Assembly (NCBI GenBank): GCA_029959085.1
Contig: JARWIR010000005.1
Coordinates: forward strand, 9,612,501-9,676,500
DNA from: Nemophila menziesii
Taxonomy: Eukaryota; Streptophyta; Magnoliopsida; Boraginales; Hydrophyllaceae
Length of the DNA: 64,000 bases
Reading direction: 5' to 3'
Below the pieces are notes generated by a model. The model was not told where the DNA came from. It did not search any database and saw nothing but the letters and a program-made list of their open reading frames with translations. The position numbers and the translations under genes are program-made. Of the stretch, positions 48,741-61,234 are shown piece by piece. Position 1 is the first letter of the stretch; each line of letters starts with the position of its first letter.

Positions 48741-50230
48741 CAATACCTAGTCAATTTGAAATGACATGACTCAACCCGACCCGAATCGGCCCATTCTTTG
48801 TAAGTATAGCTGTACAAGATTTGAATTTACATAGGAGATATTAAAGCCCAATTAGTAGCCTCGTTAAAATACAACCTTCTTATAGTATTAACTTGCTATA
48901 AATATTCACTCACAAAATTTGGAGTCCGATTCTATTACCTTCATCGCAATGACCATGAGATCCATACCACGTAATAATCCCGATGATTTGAACCTAGGAG
49001 ATACTCATTTGTTGCTCCTTCAAGTCGCCGCCAAGAAACCTAGGGACCCCTTTGATCCCACGTCAAGGACAAACCCGGAGCTCCGATTTTCCGTGATCAT
49101 TGGTAGCCTCACGCTATTTCATAAATCACCGGAGCAGATATTTTTTGTCTCACTGTTGGAAAACTTGCAAAGAAATTGAAAGAGTTAACATAACTCGGTT
49201 AGGCCAAGCTTGAGTACTATTACTGAAGTTTCTCATGTCACGTCAGCAAAGGAAAAGTGTATCACGTGAAACAGTAGCACAACAACCTATTAGTTTGGAG
49301 TTACATACAAATCAACACGTAGTTGATTCTCCAATTCATCTAAAAGTAAAAACATTGCAGTTTCCATGTTCCAACAGCTTGGAAACAATGGAAATGGTGT
49401 TTCTTATTGAAGCTATAGATCCAAAGGTATGTAGGGAGCAGAACCTAGCGCTATTGGAGGATGAGGGGGTGAGGAAATTTTTGGCTCAAGTCTGGGAGAG
49501 GTGGTGTCTCCTGGTGTGTGATAAAATCACACCCCTAAAAGGATGGACACTAACCGCAAGTGTACGGGTCGTCCAAGTAATTTTACTTTCTCATATGGAA
49601 GAATGATGTTACTTTCTAGAATCTCGATTTTTTTCGACTTTGGTCAATTATGAGATAATAAAAGTTCCTAATTTGATAGTGACTAGAAAGTTGTCTGATT
49701 AAGTACAAAATTGGGTATTGCAAAGATTGTCTCTCAAGTTGGGAGACCGATTTGTACAGATGGGATTATAAACAAGAAAATAAAGGAGGTGGTTGAGCTA
49801 GATTCTCCGAAAGGGGGAGTGTAAATTAAAAGTGGAATAGGAAAAACTACCTCCTTGTTGTTGAAAATATAAAGCTCTATGTCACATGGTGGGAAATTGT
49901 TTTTATGATAGTAAGTATGTGGTAAAAAAGGGTGTGTACCTAGGAAAATTTACATACAAGCAAAAGAAAAGTGGGACGGTGAGTAGGTTACCTACAATAC
50001 AACTAAATGATCAGAAAATACATCTGGAAAGGGATCGTTTAAGCAAGGAATAGAGGTGAGACTGTAGAATACATGGTAGTTGCTGTCGGAGAGGAGAATA
50101 TGGGTTTTAGTTCAACACCTGAGATGCAAATTATATTGAAATAGACCCACTAAACCAAGGTAACTGAACCAATTCTGCAAAATATCAGGAGATGCTGGTG
50201 TAGGGGATTTTCTAGGATTTAATTCTGGGC
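48741..50230. other. Intergenic with unclassified repeat-like sequence
   Basis: Two open frames (48919-49179 and 49235-49606, plus strand, 86 and 123 aa) match nothing I recognise and lie in different frames, so I do not call a gene. The stretch from about 49510, with gtgtgataaaatcacacc and aaccgcaagtgtacgggtcg, resembles text of dispersed LTR-type repeats in other plant genomes. Its boundaries cannot be set. Confidence 0.35.
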
Positions 50231-50236
50231 CTTGAG

Positions 50237-50608
50237 ATGCAAACTATATTGAATTATACGTGGGGTTCTGAGGAGATTAATTCCAAAAGTCTGGTCCACT
50301 TATGTACTGCTTATAAGGATTATGTTGATAGTTGGTTCCTTGAGTGTGTGGTTGGTACAATATACCTTTATAAGTGTTCCCTTGATTCACGACTCCATTC
50401 GGATTCGACATTGAAAACCCTGAATGATTGTTACGATTACCTTGTTGGTATTTCCCACGGTTACCCATAAAGAAAACCGACACTTGGTTGCTTTGGAAGT
50501 ATCCCAATTGTGATCACCCATTTCATAACTCGGACACACATACCTCTCTTGCACTACATTCACATTATCTTGCTTACATTGATTCACATTCAAATTCAGT
50601 TGTTTCAC
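50237..50608 (-). pseudogene. Possible gag-like retrotransposon relic
   Basis: Two overlapping minus-strand frames read as one broken protein: a CxxxMGDHNWD-like zinc-knuckle stretch, then a G, N and Q-rich tail (GNRGKYQQGNRNNHSGF, NQGNTYKG, YNPY-like words). That order, a CCHC-type knuckle followed by an NQGNPY-type tail, is typical of Ty3/Gypsy gag proteins. Frameshifts are present and no pol was found nearby. Confidence 0.35.
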
Positions 50609-50739
50609 TTGAATCGTGGACCCTCAAAACACATATTCATTACACAACAACTATGTCACAATACTCAAACTTCTATACCTGATGCATAATCACTGGAGTT
50701 CCTCTTATTTCACCTTTCTCTTTGCCAACCTCGTTTTAG

Positions 50740-53554
50740 TCCTAGTTACTAACCACAAAGTGTGTAGGTTTTGAAATGAATTCCTTAGAGCCCCCTTAGT
50801 TCTTCTTTTTCTAAAGGATATGTTCTCGCGTATATTGCAGAAAATATCCATGACTCACACTTTTGTCTGGTTACCTCAATATTAATGACTTGTTAGTCTG
50901 TCGACAAAACTCTTACCGAAATATCCAAACTATAAATTATCGCTTCAAATCTTGTTGAATTTACCACCCCTAATTGTTGAATAATCTGACTTGTTTTTCC
51001 TCCCACTGTCTTGCGGTTCCACTATGACTATTAGCCGAACCTGGTGATTTTTTAACATTTTATAAAACACAATGTGAAACTTCAAGATTAACATACCATG
51101 AAAATTCCATACCAATATGTTAAGAAAATAAGACAAACTTACCCCGTACAAAGTTATTATTATTACACATAGAAAAGATACGAGTATGGTGTCTCGAAAA
51201 CCAGGTGCAAGGCACCATTGCTCAATCTAGAGAAAGGACTACTTTGTTTACTTACAAGACACTCGTACACATACCGAACTTAGAAAGAGGTCTTCATTCA
51301 TATAGTTTACATTATGCAGTCACTGAATCATTCCATTAAAGTCCAAACTAGGATTGATTTGGTCCCTATGATCTGCTAGAATATTCCAGACATGCTAGAT
51401 AGACCAAAAAGCAAGTAGCACTAGTTTTTCTAATTGATTGTGTTGTACAATGATAGATGTATCTTGCTACAATCTCGACTGTTGAGAATCCCTAAACCCC
51501 CAAAAAATCTTTCCCACCTCTTGTCCATTTGTTAACACGTCGTCCCCTTACACAACCTCCATTATCATCTGATCCGGTCCCTTTTAGTGTCAATATTCTC
51601 TTAGACCCATTATGATTTCCTTTTCACTCAACACCCTTTTGTACATTGCTAGTCATATCCTTTGCACTGTCTCTAGTTCGCTCAACCACCGCCATTGATA
51701 TGAGTTTTATACTTGTTCGAAATCAGTTGATAAAAATAATAATATGCTCCCTATTCCCATCTTGTTTAATTTGCTCTTGGGGTCCTTTACCTAACAATTT
51801 TGACTTCCAAATCCACAACTTTATCTTTCCCTCCAGTCACACACTTGCTCACCGAACTTGATTATGCAATGACCACACTATCCTCTTTAATGTGTAATGC
51901 CCTAAACCAGTCTTAATATTTTAGACACCTTATTCTTCAGCGTACTTCCTCCCAAACTTTTCACGCCTTTTCACATTCCCCTACCCCGGCGTTATGCAGT
52001 AATTACCTATCCATGTTTTGGTAAATTCTCAGTTTTAACAATTTTATCTGATGTCTCGACATGTCCAACAGTACCTCCCACTTCTCTAGTGTTAGGAAAA
52101 ATATTTTGTGTCGCATTTTTAGAGGACAATTATCCTTCTAAAGAACAAATTTTTCGCACACAAAACAAATTAAATGTAAACCTTTATACTCTACCTTACA
52201 TGTTTGCTTACCAATCAAGATTTTAGATGCCAAAGGTTCACTGAATTACAGTTCTACTGCCAACAATGCATATTTACCCCTTGTTCATCCTTTGTATTAT
52301 AATCAATCCGAATTGTTTTTCCAATTTGGTCACCTATTTTCCTCAAGATACAACAAGTGAAATTTTGCATACAAACACTCGATATTTGAACCCAAGTTGT
52401 GGTGGTCATAATTATGTCAGTTTTGGATTAAAATTTAATATCCATTCCTTTTCTACCAAGTAACGATCATATAACAGTCATATATCATCCATCCCCACGC
52501 TAATGTGAAATTGAAGTCATTATTATTATCAAATAAATACATGAAATAACCATAGACAACTCCCACTAACCAAATATACCTTTGGGTCCTCATATTGATG
52601 TAACTTAGTAGACATGTAATTATATCCAACCGAGTAGCCTAAGAGTCTATGTCATAGAAATCGGTTTGCAGCCTATGAGGTCGACCCTGGCCTAGAGCCT
52701 AAGCGGAATTACACGGGCTCTAGGTGGGATTAGGCAGTTTTGAATCCTGATATGTAATTTTGTATATTTAGTAATACATATGTAGTAATTATAACAACTT
52801 TAACTATTTAAGTCACAACATATATCTAACAACACTATAGAAAATATATAAATATTAAGAGTGAGTTATTATATAAATACAAGAATTCTTGAGAGTAAGA
52901 AAAATAAAAGGAGGGTCTAGACGGTCAATTTTGGCTATTAATAGGCACCTAGGCGGGCTAGGCGTCTCTTCCACGACAACTAAGATGCTACGAAAAAGCG
53001 CTTAACATTTTTACTAGGCGTAAGCGGTGAGGGGCGCATTTAGGCAACTATTTCTAAAACATAGCCAAGATTCTAATTACCACGGTATCTTCCCAAGTCT
53101 TGATCCCATCATTAATCTCATCTTTAGATCAAACATCTTGTGAATATCGCAATCTACCAAAAAGACATCGTCTATAACCTTACTTACAAAATTCTTCACC
53201 ACTTTTCCATCCTGAATATACTGTCCTCTTCCTTTTTTATCTGTTTGAGGTATGACAACATTCATTGCTATTGAAGCCTCGTGCCAACTAGTAATCTTCC
53301 TCTATGGAAGAGTTGGAGTTTCCATGTGTGCTTAAGGTGATATAACATGTAGTTGTGACTTGTGAGTCTATCAGAGCCATAGCTTGCGATTAAGATATCT
53401 TATTAAGTCTTGTCTATTCTTGAACAAAAGAAAAGGTAGTAAATTGAGCGACTCCATCTCCACCACCCATTGCTTCGTTAGATTGCAGTGTTTGTGTAGC
53501 ATCTTCGAATATCAAGTCTGAGCTCTGATTCGTCGAGCCAATAGGATTCACCAT
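50740..53554 (-). mobile_element. Decayed L1-type LINE, ORF1 plus start of ORF2
   Basis: ORF1 starts at 53554 (MVNPIGSTNQS) and is broken by stops, frameshifts and a nested MITE. Near 52330-52290 it reads IGDQIGKTIRIDYNT, and near 52230-52130 KVEYKGLHLICFVC then KDNCP, the conserved core and zinc knuckle of plant LINE ORF1. ORF2 begins near 51120 with ILVWNFHGM and VEPQDSG, the first blocks of the endonuclease, and near 50850 reads SWIFSAIYA. Then homology fades: no reverse transcriptase follows, so the element is 3' truncated or fused to other repeats. Confidence 0.7.
52646..53066. mobile_element. MITE nested in the LINE
   Basis: About 420 bp with imperfect inverted ends (ctatgtcatagaaatcggtt and the complement of ctatgttttagaaatagtt) and GGCGGGCTAGGCG-type words near one end. 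Flanks ctaagagt and ccaagatt could be a decayed 8-bp duplication. It separates two parts of LINE ORF1, so it inserted after the LINE. Confidence 0.5.
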
Positions 53555-54170
53555 AATTTTGGATTATTGAAGAGCAAAAACCTTGAAAATTTGTGTGCAA
53601 CACGAAGAAATTACTATTTTGAATTTTTTTTATTGTAAATATTTGCGACTAATGAATGTCATCGATTTTATTTTCTGTCATAATTAAACAAATTTAAATT
53701 TACAAACTTAATTATTCAAAATCCTTTAAATTTTGTAACATGCATGAAAGTTTTGGTAGCTCGGCTTTTAATATCACCAAGTCTTTTGAGCAAGGAGGTT
53801 GGGATACAAAAAGTTATGACGACGTATGTGATGATCATGGATGGAATATCTGGAAGGCCAAGATGAAATAATGACATAAAAAAATCAACATTGACGTACA
53901 TACAATGATCTTTACAACTGAGAAATTAATGATTGAGCTCTTCGACAACCTATGGAGCACAACGGTACAAAACTCAGGACGTGAACTACTGGTAGGTCAA
54001 GAAGAGACGGAGTTGGAAGGATCTGGGAATGTTGCGTTTGTATGTGATGCTTACTTTTTTATCTCGTAAAAACCTATGGGGATTAGGATAGTGAAAATTC
54101 ATAAATAGATATGTGTTCTTCTTTCACACTCACACTTTTTGTTTTGTTCGTCGACTATCAAGGGCGAGGC
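53555..54170. other. Intergenic, no gene seen
   Basis: Contains the probable LINE 5' leader directly above 53554. The rest has short frames on both strands without recognisable domains. Confidence 0.5.
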
Positions 54171-54210
54171 TCAGGCGATTCTGGCGACCACATAACTTCA
54201 CGAGTAGTTA

Positions 54211-54480
54211 TATGATACAGTGAAAACATTTTTCTCTGATAACCTCGATGTTATTCAAGGTATAATGCTTTCCTTAGTAGTTAGGTGGTTTGTCAATCCT
54301 GTGTTATGGAAAACTGCAAATCTAGTGAAAAGGTACGGGCTGGTAAACTTTCACCACATCCCTCGACGCCTGAACGAGCGAGCGAATACCATAGCGAGAA
54401 ATGTTAGGTGGTGGACAATTAGTCTGCAAGGCTCAACAATGACGATATTCAACTTCTCGAAACTTGGGATTGGATAAAGT
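54211..54480 (+). pseudogene. RNase H-like relic (RVT_3 / LINE type)
   Basis: Plus-strand frame with SDNLDVIQGI, then VNFHHIPRRLNERANTIAR. The second block matches the end of plant RNase H-like domains (a VPRE/PRxLN...AD.lAR pattern) found in LINE proteins and in small domesticated genes; the first fits the D-containing block before it. The N-terminal half of the domain is missing or frameshifted. It lies opposite in strand to the LINE at 50.7-53.6 kb, so it is a separate relic. Confidence 0.45.
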
Positions 54481-54898
54481 GACGTGTCAGTAAGATAGAT
54501 TATTGACAAAAAAAAAATCTTTTAATTTAATCATTTAATTTTAAATAGTAGCTCGTGGCATATATTTGGATGTGATGTAATGCCTAAAAGTTGGTTTTCA
54601 TTTTCCTGGCCCAATAACGGATTGGGTTTCTCCCAGTTTATTTACTTTATATTGTTGAATCAATCCATAAAAGTCAATGAAATTTTCTCATAAAACTTTG
54701 ATGGGCACGCCTCCAACCCCTTGATCCCCTAACAAAAAGATTCCGGGCCACCCTGTTCGTTGTTTATAGACCCAAAACATGGGGATAGCTTAACAATTAG
54801 CATGGGCCTTTAAACGGCACCAGATATCATACGCTTGAATTGTGAACAGTAGGCTGTATAGTTTAAGACATTATAGCCCAAATTTCAAATGTTATAAA

Positions 54899-55442
54899 TA
54901 GGGCTGCAAACGAACCAAGCCGTTCGAGCTCGGCTCGGAGAAAAGCTCGTTCGAGATCGGCTCGAATATAAACAAGCTCAAACTCAAGCTTCATTTTAAG
55001 CTCGATAAATAAACGAGCCTGCTCGAGCTCGGCTCGTGAGCTCGTTTAAAATTATGAATTATAAATTAATAAATTATTTACTTATAAATATACTTTAAAA
55101 CCTTCAATATTAAATTGGATATTTTTAATTTATTTAGACATTTATTTTGTTATTAATGTTATGTTTCATATTTTCATGTTATACACTCCATCAAATACCA
55201 AATATTCATGAAAATCTCATTTCAACTATAAAAAACAACTAAAAATGGTTCTATAAGTTAAATAAACAAGTGATAACAATTCTGATTTGGATCATTGGAA
55301 GCTCGGGCTCGACTCGTTTAAATTTGAGCTCGGCTCGGCCCGGCTCGTATAATTTTGAGCTCGGCTCGGCTCGACTCGAAAAATTAAACAAACAAGCCTG
55401 TACATCTAGTATTCGGCTCGGCTCGGCTCGTTTGCAGCCCTA
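54899..55442. mobile_element. hAT-type MITE, copy B
   Basis: 544 bp. Ends TAGGGCTGCAAACG and CGTTTGCAGCCCTA, flanked by a perfect 8-bp duplication GTTATAAA (54891-54898 and 55443-55450), which fixes the hAT-type class. Internal sequence is the inverse of copy A at 39522-40095, including the tacatctagtattcggctcg end. Confidence 0.92.
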
Positions 55443-55450
55443 GTTATAAA

Positions 55451-58173
55451 CATTAGACAGTACCGCAAAAAGGACTAAAATTTAACCGAAGTAACAAAAG
55501 GCTCCATCAAACAACTCATTTTATACCTAGGCACGTTAGAACAAGGTTTTCTGAAAAGAATTCAAACCTTGTATATAGGACGCCAACGGATTAGATTATT
55601 GCAAAAAAAATACAAAACCATGTCTATAATCATTTAATTTATCAAAAACTAAATCCTATCGGTTTAACTATCAGATTTACTTTTTAAAACCATAATCGAG
55701 TAATTCAGATTTGCTTTTTTAAACGATTTTTTGTATTTTAATCGTAATCATATATTAAAAAAATTTAAGACAAGATCGCAAATACAAGAAAAATCTTAAA
55801 AATCTTAAAATAATATGTTTTTTTTTTAGTCAAAAAAATATTATGTTGATCCTTAATTAAATAACATATTTGTTACTTTTTTTGTTAAATTTAATATTTA
55901 GATTTTAGTTTTGAGATATGAAAATACCTTTTTATCTATATTATTATAAAATATACAAAAATAGATGATAATAAACGGATATTTGGTTATTCGGTTTTAT
56001 TTTTATTTAAAACCATAACCTAACAGATTTAACCATCGGGTACACTTTTCAAAACCATAACCTAACGGTCGTCGGGTTTTAATCGGTTCGGATTTTTATC
56101 GGTTTTGGTTTTAAACCATAACCATTGCCATCCCTACCTGTACCTCTTGGTTGGGTTGAGAGACAGAGTCCTAACCAGTTGAGTTAACCTAACTGGTTTT
56201 GCATTTATTTTTTGTCGTCACAAAAATCTGTGTATATATATATATCTTATCAATTAAATAAATCGCAATACAATGTTATGTTTAGCAAATTTGAATGGAT
56301 CGAGGTGGCTGTAACTCTCCTTCACTTTCTCCTCATTGAATGCAAACGATTTGATTGGTGTTTAAAACCTTCAAATGGATGGAGATACAAGGGTGAAATA
56401 CAAAGGAGTGATATATATATATCTTTACTCTAACTCGAAGCATCTTAAAATCTCACTCTCATCCTAAATTAATAAAATAAGACTTTCGCTTATTCCATGA
56501 AAAGAAAATGAGTCGTCTAATTTAGAATCAATAGGCCAAACTTTTAGAAAAATATAATCAGGTATATACAGAATTTTGAGTTGAGGATAGACATTTACCT
56601 GAAAGAAAATTTAGCTGGAAGCTTGGAGTGCTCTACTATATTACATTTTCATTCATATTTTCCAAAAAAACTTTCGAGTGTTGCATGTCATCCGATGGAG
56701 ATAAGGAGAAATCAAAGGAGAGTTGCAGCCACCGCGACCTATTCCCAAATTCGCTAAATGTAACATTGTATTGCGATTTATCTTCGACTTATGCTTTTAC
56801 GTGTAGGCTTCATATTTATGCCCATTTAAGCAACTATAGCGTTTTCAAATGACGCACTATTATACGAAATATTTTTCTACAAAATCAGTGGGAATCTGTA
56901 ATTTATACCCATCGTATGAGAATATTCCTCATCTTCACTTTTTTTCTTTTTCCAAAAGTGCACATATAATATTAAAAGAAAAGTGTAAAATTATTACATG
57001 AGGGGGTCAGGGGGAAACACAAAAACAGAACAAGGTCTTGGAAACAAACCAAAGTCGACCTGATGATAAAAAAACCCAAAGTCGACCATACAAATTAATA
57101 CTATCCATTTGAAATAATTTAGGAGAGAAACTATAGAAACAGCTGGGAGAGACAAAAGTAACTTGGAGGAGGACCACTGCTATGAACACCATAAATGATA
57201 GTCGATCAAGTCGATATCCACAAATCACAGTGATAGTAATCATAACTCGTTCTCCAAAGATACCATTAAAAACAATGGCAAAAGTTTGGTGTCCAGAAGA
57301 ATCCAAAATAGCAACGTAAACGAAGGGATGACAAAGGAGGAACTCATCGGTAATTTTATTATTAAACGGATAAAATGAACATGACGACATTAGGTGGAAT
57401 TTATCCTTACCTCATAACTGACCTCTTACAAAAAAACAACTTTACTTCACTGGTCCACCACCACTGGTAATCTCAATACTATTAAGATTTTTGTGAACAT
57501 TATCTTCACAAGTAAACTTCAAGTCGTGATCCTCACTCCAGCTATGAAGTAGTCTTTAGTAGATTTCAGAAAAAAATTGTTTATATTTCTAACTCCAAGT
57601 TTTGTGTAAGATGGTCCAACAAAGTAATTGAAAAAAATCTTCCCCTACTTCTATAAAAGTTAAAACAAGTCAAAGATTCCTTATTAGTAAGGACAAGTAG
57701 AGCAGTTCAACAATATGCATACCAATTATCTGACAGCCAACGATTTGACAACCAACGATCTGGACTCTAATGATCTAAACTTCATTTATTTGAACTCCTT
57801 AAAAGATCTTTATCTGAAGCTTTAACACATCTTACAACATTTACTTAACAATATATAATTGATCCAATCTTTTAAATATATTTGGATAGGTAAGTAAATT
57901 ACTAGTTTACAAATTTAACTTGTTCTACAATACTACATATATGATCACGTTGCTTAGTATCTTTACAGGCCAAGAAAATGGTTGTTCTATTTTTTAGCTA
58001 AATATCGTGTTGTTTGGATTGCATGTATAAGTCAGTTGAATGATTATCACGTCATTATCAAAAACGACATTCAAGTTATGTTTTGAGCTATTTGGACACA
58101 CACTCGTAAGTTGACTATAGACTATCATCAATTATGGAGGATAATTGCGTGGTAACTAATCAACCTCCACATA
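55451..58173. other. Intergenic, AT-rich, no supported gene
   Basis: Several frames of 60-127 aa, none with a domain. The longest (57007-57390, minus, 127 aa) is hydrophobic and Phe/Ser-rich, typical of chance frames in AT-rich DNA. Text near 55980-56120 repeats AACCATAACC/CGGTTTTGGTT words, suggesting a decayed repeat. Confidence 0.5.
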
Positions 58174-59205
58174 TGTTGTTTAGGATAATTAAGAGATTAA
58201 CGTATATATATAAATAATACGAGAGTCATAAAGGTTCAAGAGCAAGACAATTGTAAAGACTACAATGTGGATATTAGTTATATCTAATATTATAGAATAT
58301 GACCATATATATAGGCTTTTAAAGTTGGTGAACACGCAAACTTAGACTACACTAATTAGGAAATAAATACGATATAAAAATAAACTCATATGAGAATATA
58401 CCTAACATGCCCCTCAAAATCAAGTGGGTTAGAGAGAAAACAACTTAAATTAGAAATACAAATCATTGACGCGTCTTGTGGATGTTGATTGAGAAACGTG
58501 ATGGATGTGCTAACGTGGAAACAATGTTGATGTCGTGGCGTGGGAATGGGATGGGGTGATGAGTCAAGCGTTAAGAAATGTGAACCAAGAATCGAGTGTT
58601 GACCGAATTAGCGAGACGAGGACCACTCGTTGGCTTGACAAGGTCGGATCATGTGAGGGAATTAATTAGAGAGACCGAATTATACATAAGGAAACATATA
58701 TATTGAGTACTACAAAAATGAAAGGTAATTGATTAGACTTTAAAGAAAACGAACCATACAAAGGGACGTAGAGAGATCGAGTCCTATAAAGATGAAACGA
58801 TAATTGTTTGGAGATAAATTGATATAGTGGGCGAGAAATTTCACATTTATGCCATTATGTGATACACAAGATTGACATAATATGCAGAGAATTGCCTATT
58901 TATGTTGTTACAAGATACATAATGAGCAAATAATCACTCACCTCTGCCATTCCGAGATAAGAGACAAATTTTTTTTATGTAAGTAAATGAAACGATAATG
59001 AAAGAGAACCATGGATGACGGCTTTGATACCATGTAAAAAATTAAATAGAAAAAAGGGAATAACATATACTTATAATGTGAGAGTCTTGAGGGTTCATCA
59101 ACTTTCATGGATTCAAGACATGCAATAATAGAAGAGAATCAAATTCAACATAATCCCAAAATGTCGGTTTGAATAATCAATCATTTTATTAGAGAATATA
59201 TAACA
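58174..59205 (-). mobile_element. TRIM-like LTR element without coding region
   Basis: On the minus strand a 5' LTR-like segment (59205-59033) begins TGTTA and ends CA. It is followed at once by TGGTATCAAAGCC, which matches the initiator Met tRNA primer site (TGGTATCAGAGCC) with one mismatch. The interior of about 620 bp has no frame. A purine-rich ATTTTGAGGGGCA (about 58420-58408) then leads into a second LTR-like segment (58407-58174) that also begins TGTTA. The two segments share ataacatata and gagagtc...ggttca words but differ in length (173 and 234 bp), so the element is old. Confidence 0.5.
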
Positions 59206-60957
59206 TATGGGTAGACACTTGGTACAAGAATATTCTGGTTCTTTTAAGTAGAGACCAAGTGAGTTCTCTATTGTTCGACATATCATTGTTGTTCCTATGT
59301 GACCAAGTCGATCATGTACAATGTGCGTTTCAACTACTCATTTTTTTGTATATAATATAGGTCCAAAAAAATGTTAGGCAATTTTCTAATACACACTTTT
59401 AGTGTTACTTTCAGGTAATTGGTGTTGCCTAGGGTGTGATAAAATAATATAATAAAAGATAGATAAACGATGCACAATTCACCCTAGATAAGCACAGTAC
59501 TACAAATATTACATGATGTATGCACGTTTTAATGATAAGAAAGTTCGTTCTCATGGACTTAGTGTGTTATACGAATGCGAAATAATTAGGAGTAGCAAGT
59601 AACTAATTAAAAGACGGAAAATAAAGATGAATAAATTGAGAGATAATTAATATAACTAATGAAAAGTAAAGACAATAAATTTATATACGAAGAAATATGA
59701 GATGAGAGATATAGCTTAGGTTTTGCTAGTATGCACTAATCCTTCTAATTCTTTCTATCAAATTTTAGTTAATAAGGGAGATAATTAGCTTTAAGATACT
59801 TAGTCAGGATTCTAAATTCCCATACACCTTAGACCTTGAGAGCGACTAAGGGGGCTACGACACAACCACGAGGCAGCCTAAACTTAGGGTTATCAAGCGC
59901 TACCAAGGCCCTAAGCAATTCAATTCCAAACATGGTGATAGTGATGAAAACATACCCTAATGACTATCTAGTTAGAATCGATGTTGTCAAGACCAATATC
60001 AGACACTAGACGTTATGTGGTGTTTCAATAATTAGACACTCCTTCCGGACGACCATCTAACTACTATTAAGAAAGCCTAAAGTGATCAGGTTTAGGACAG
60101 GCAATAATTCAAAACACATAAACAAATATATGGGCAAGCAGCTAATATCATATTAAAACATATAATTCCCAAAGAAACTTAGATAGAAAGAAAATAGAAT
60201 TCATAGATTATACATAATGCAAAACCCAAGCTATGGGAAAATTAGTTCATACATGGTGATGAATCCTTGCGTTCTCCTTGCTCCAGGCGTTTCTTCTCCC
60301 CATTGTTGTGTGTCTGCTATGTCTCTAAAAATGAGTTAATAATTGATGCAAATCTGTTAATGAGTTGTGGGCCCCACTTAATTGGGTCAAAATGTCCGAC
60401 AAACGAATTTAAGCAAATCCATACTAGTTCGAGTCACGGTGGAAACATTAGCATAACTTTGTCATCTTAACTCCAAATTGTGTGTCGTCGCCTCATGCGC
60501 TCCCGACTTGATGGTCTGTCTTGATCTCGAGGGGTTTGCTCAACATCTTCATCTAATGTGTTTGGTGATTCTCTCAAATTGATTTCAAAAGTTTATCAGT
60601 AAATCCACTTGACCTTTTAAAGCGACTTTTTAATCCTTTCACGCCTTAACTTGTGGTTGACCTTGACTTTTTTACTTCTTCGCATCAATTCGGTGTCTTG
60701 TAATCCAAGTACCTAGGAACTACACAATTAACATATAAAAACTCCAAAAGTAACGAAATATCCAAGAATTGACAAAAAATTACAACATTTCAAAGAATAG
60801 GAAATAATCACTCAAATAAATCCAATAGTCCCACAAAATGATGTACAGTGATCCTATAAATCTATCACAGAATACGAGATATCAATATTACATATGTCGC
60901 AATTAATAATAATGTAGTCATTATTCACAACGAGGCCAAGACTATCGAAGCCAAGTC
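59206..60957. other. Repeat-like intergenic stretch, no gene seen
   Basis: Text such as gttgcctagggtgtgataaa near 59426 and the mixed stretch to about 60700 look like a decayed retroelement leader or LTR. No coding region and no partner copy in the window allow a firmer call. Confidence 0.3.
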
Positions 60958-60960
60958 AGC

Positions 60961-61234
60961 TGTAGATAGGGAAGTTTGGACACTTCTTAAGGCTACGAAA
61001 GTAACAGCTGAGAAAAACTTACTGAGTAGTTCATTTTACTTTGACAACCTTGAAATCGTTTAGGGTAATTATAACCTTTTCTAAACTTATTGGCATGAAA
61101 TCTGTAGATAGGGAAGTTTGGACACTTCTTAAGGCTACGAAAGTAACAACTGAGAAAAACTTACCGAGTAGTTCATTTTACTTTGACAACCTTGAAATCG
61201 TTTATAACCTTTTCTAAACTTATTGGCATGAAAT
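60961..61234. repeat. Tandem duplication, period 142 bp
   Basis: Two copies beginning tgtagatagggaagtttgg at 60961 and 61103. They differ by two substitutions and by a deletion of about 10 bp in the second. The first copy keeps an open frame reading VDREVWTLLKATKV and ending FYFDNLEIV before a stop; the second repeats it. I do not recognise the protein. Confidence 0.9.

Noticed and set aside
49235..49606. 123-aa plus-strand frame as a gene
   Set aside because: Runs into repeat-like text at its 3' end and shows no family motif I can name.
57007..57390. 127-aa minus-strand frame as a gene
   Set aside because: Hydrophobic and Phe/Ser-rich with no domain, no splice partners and no clear promoter; likely chance.
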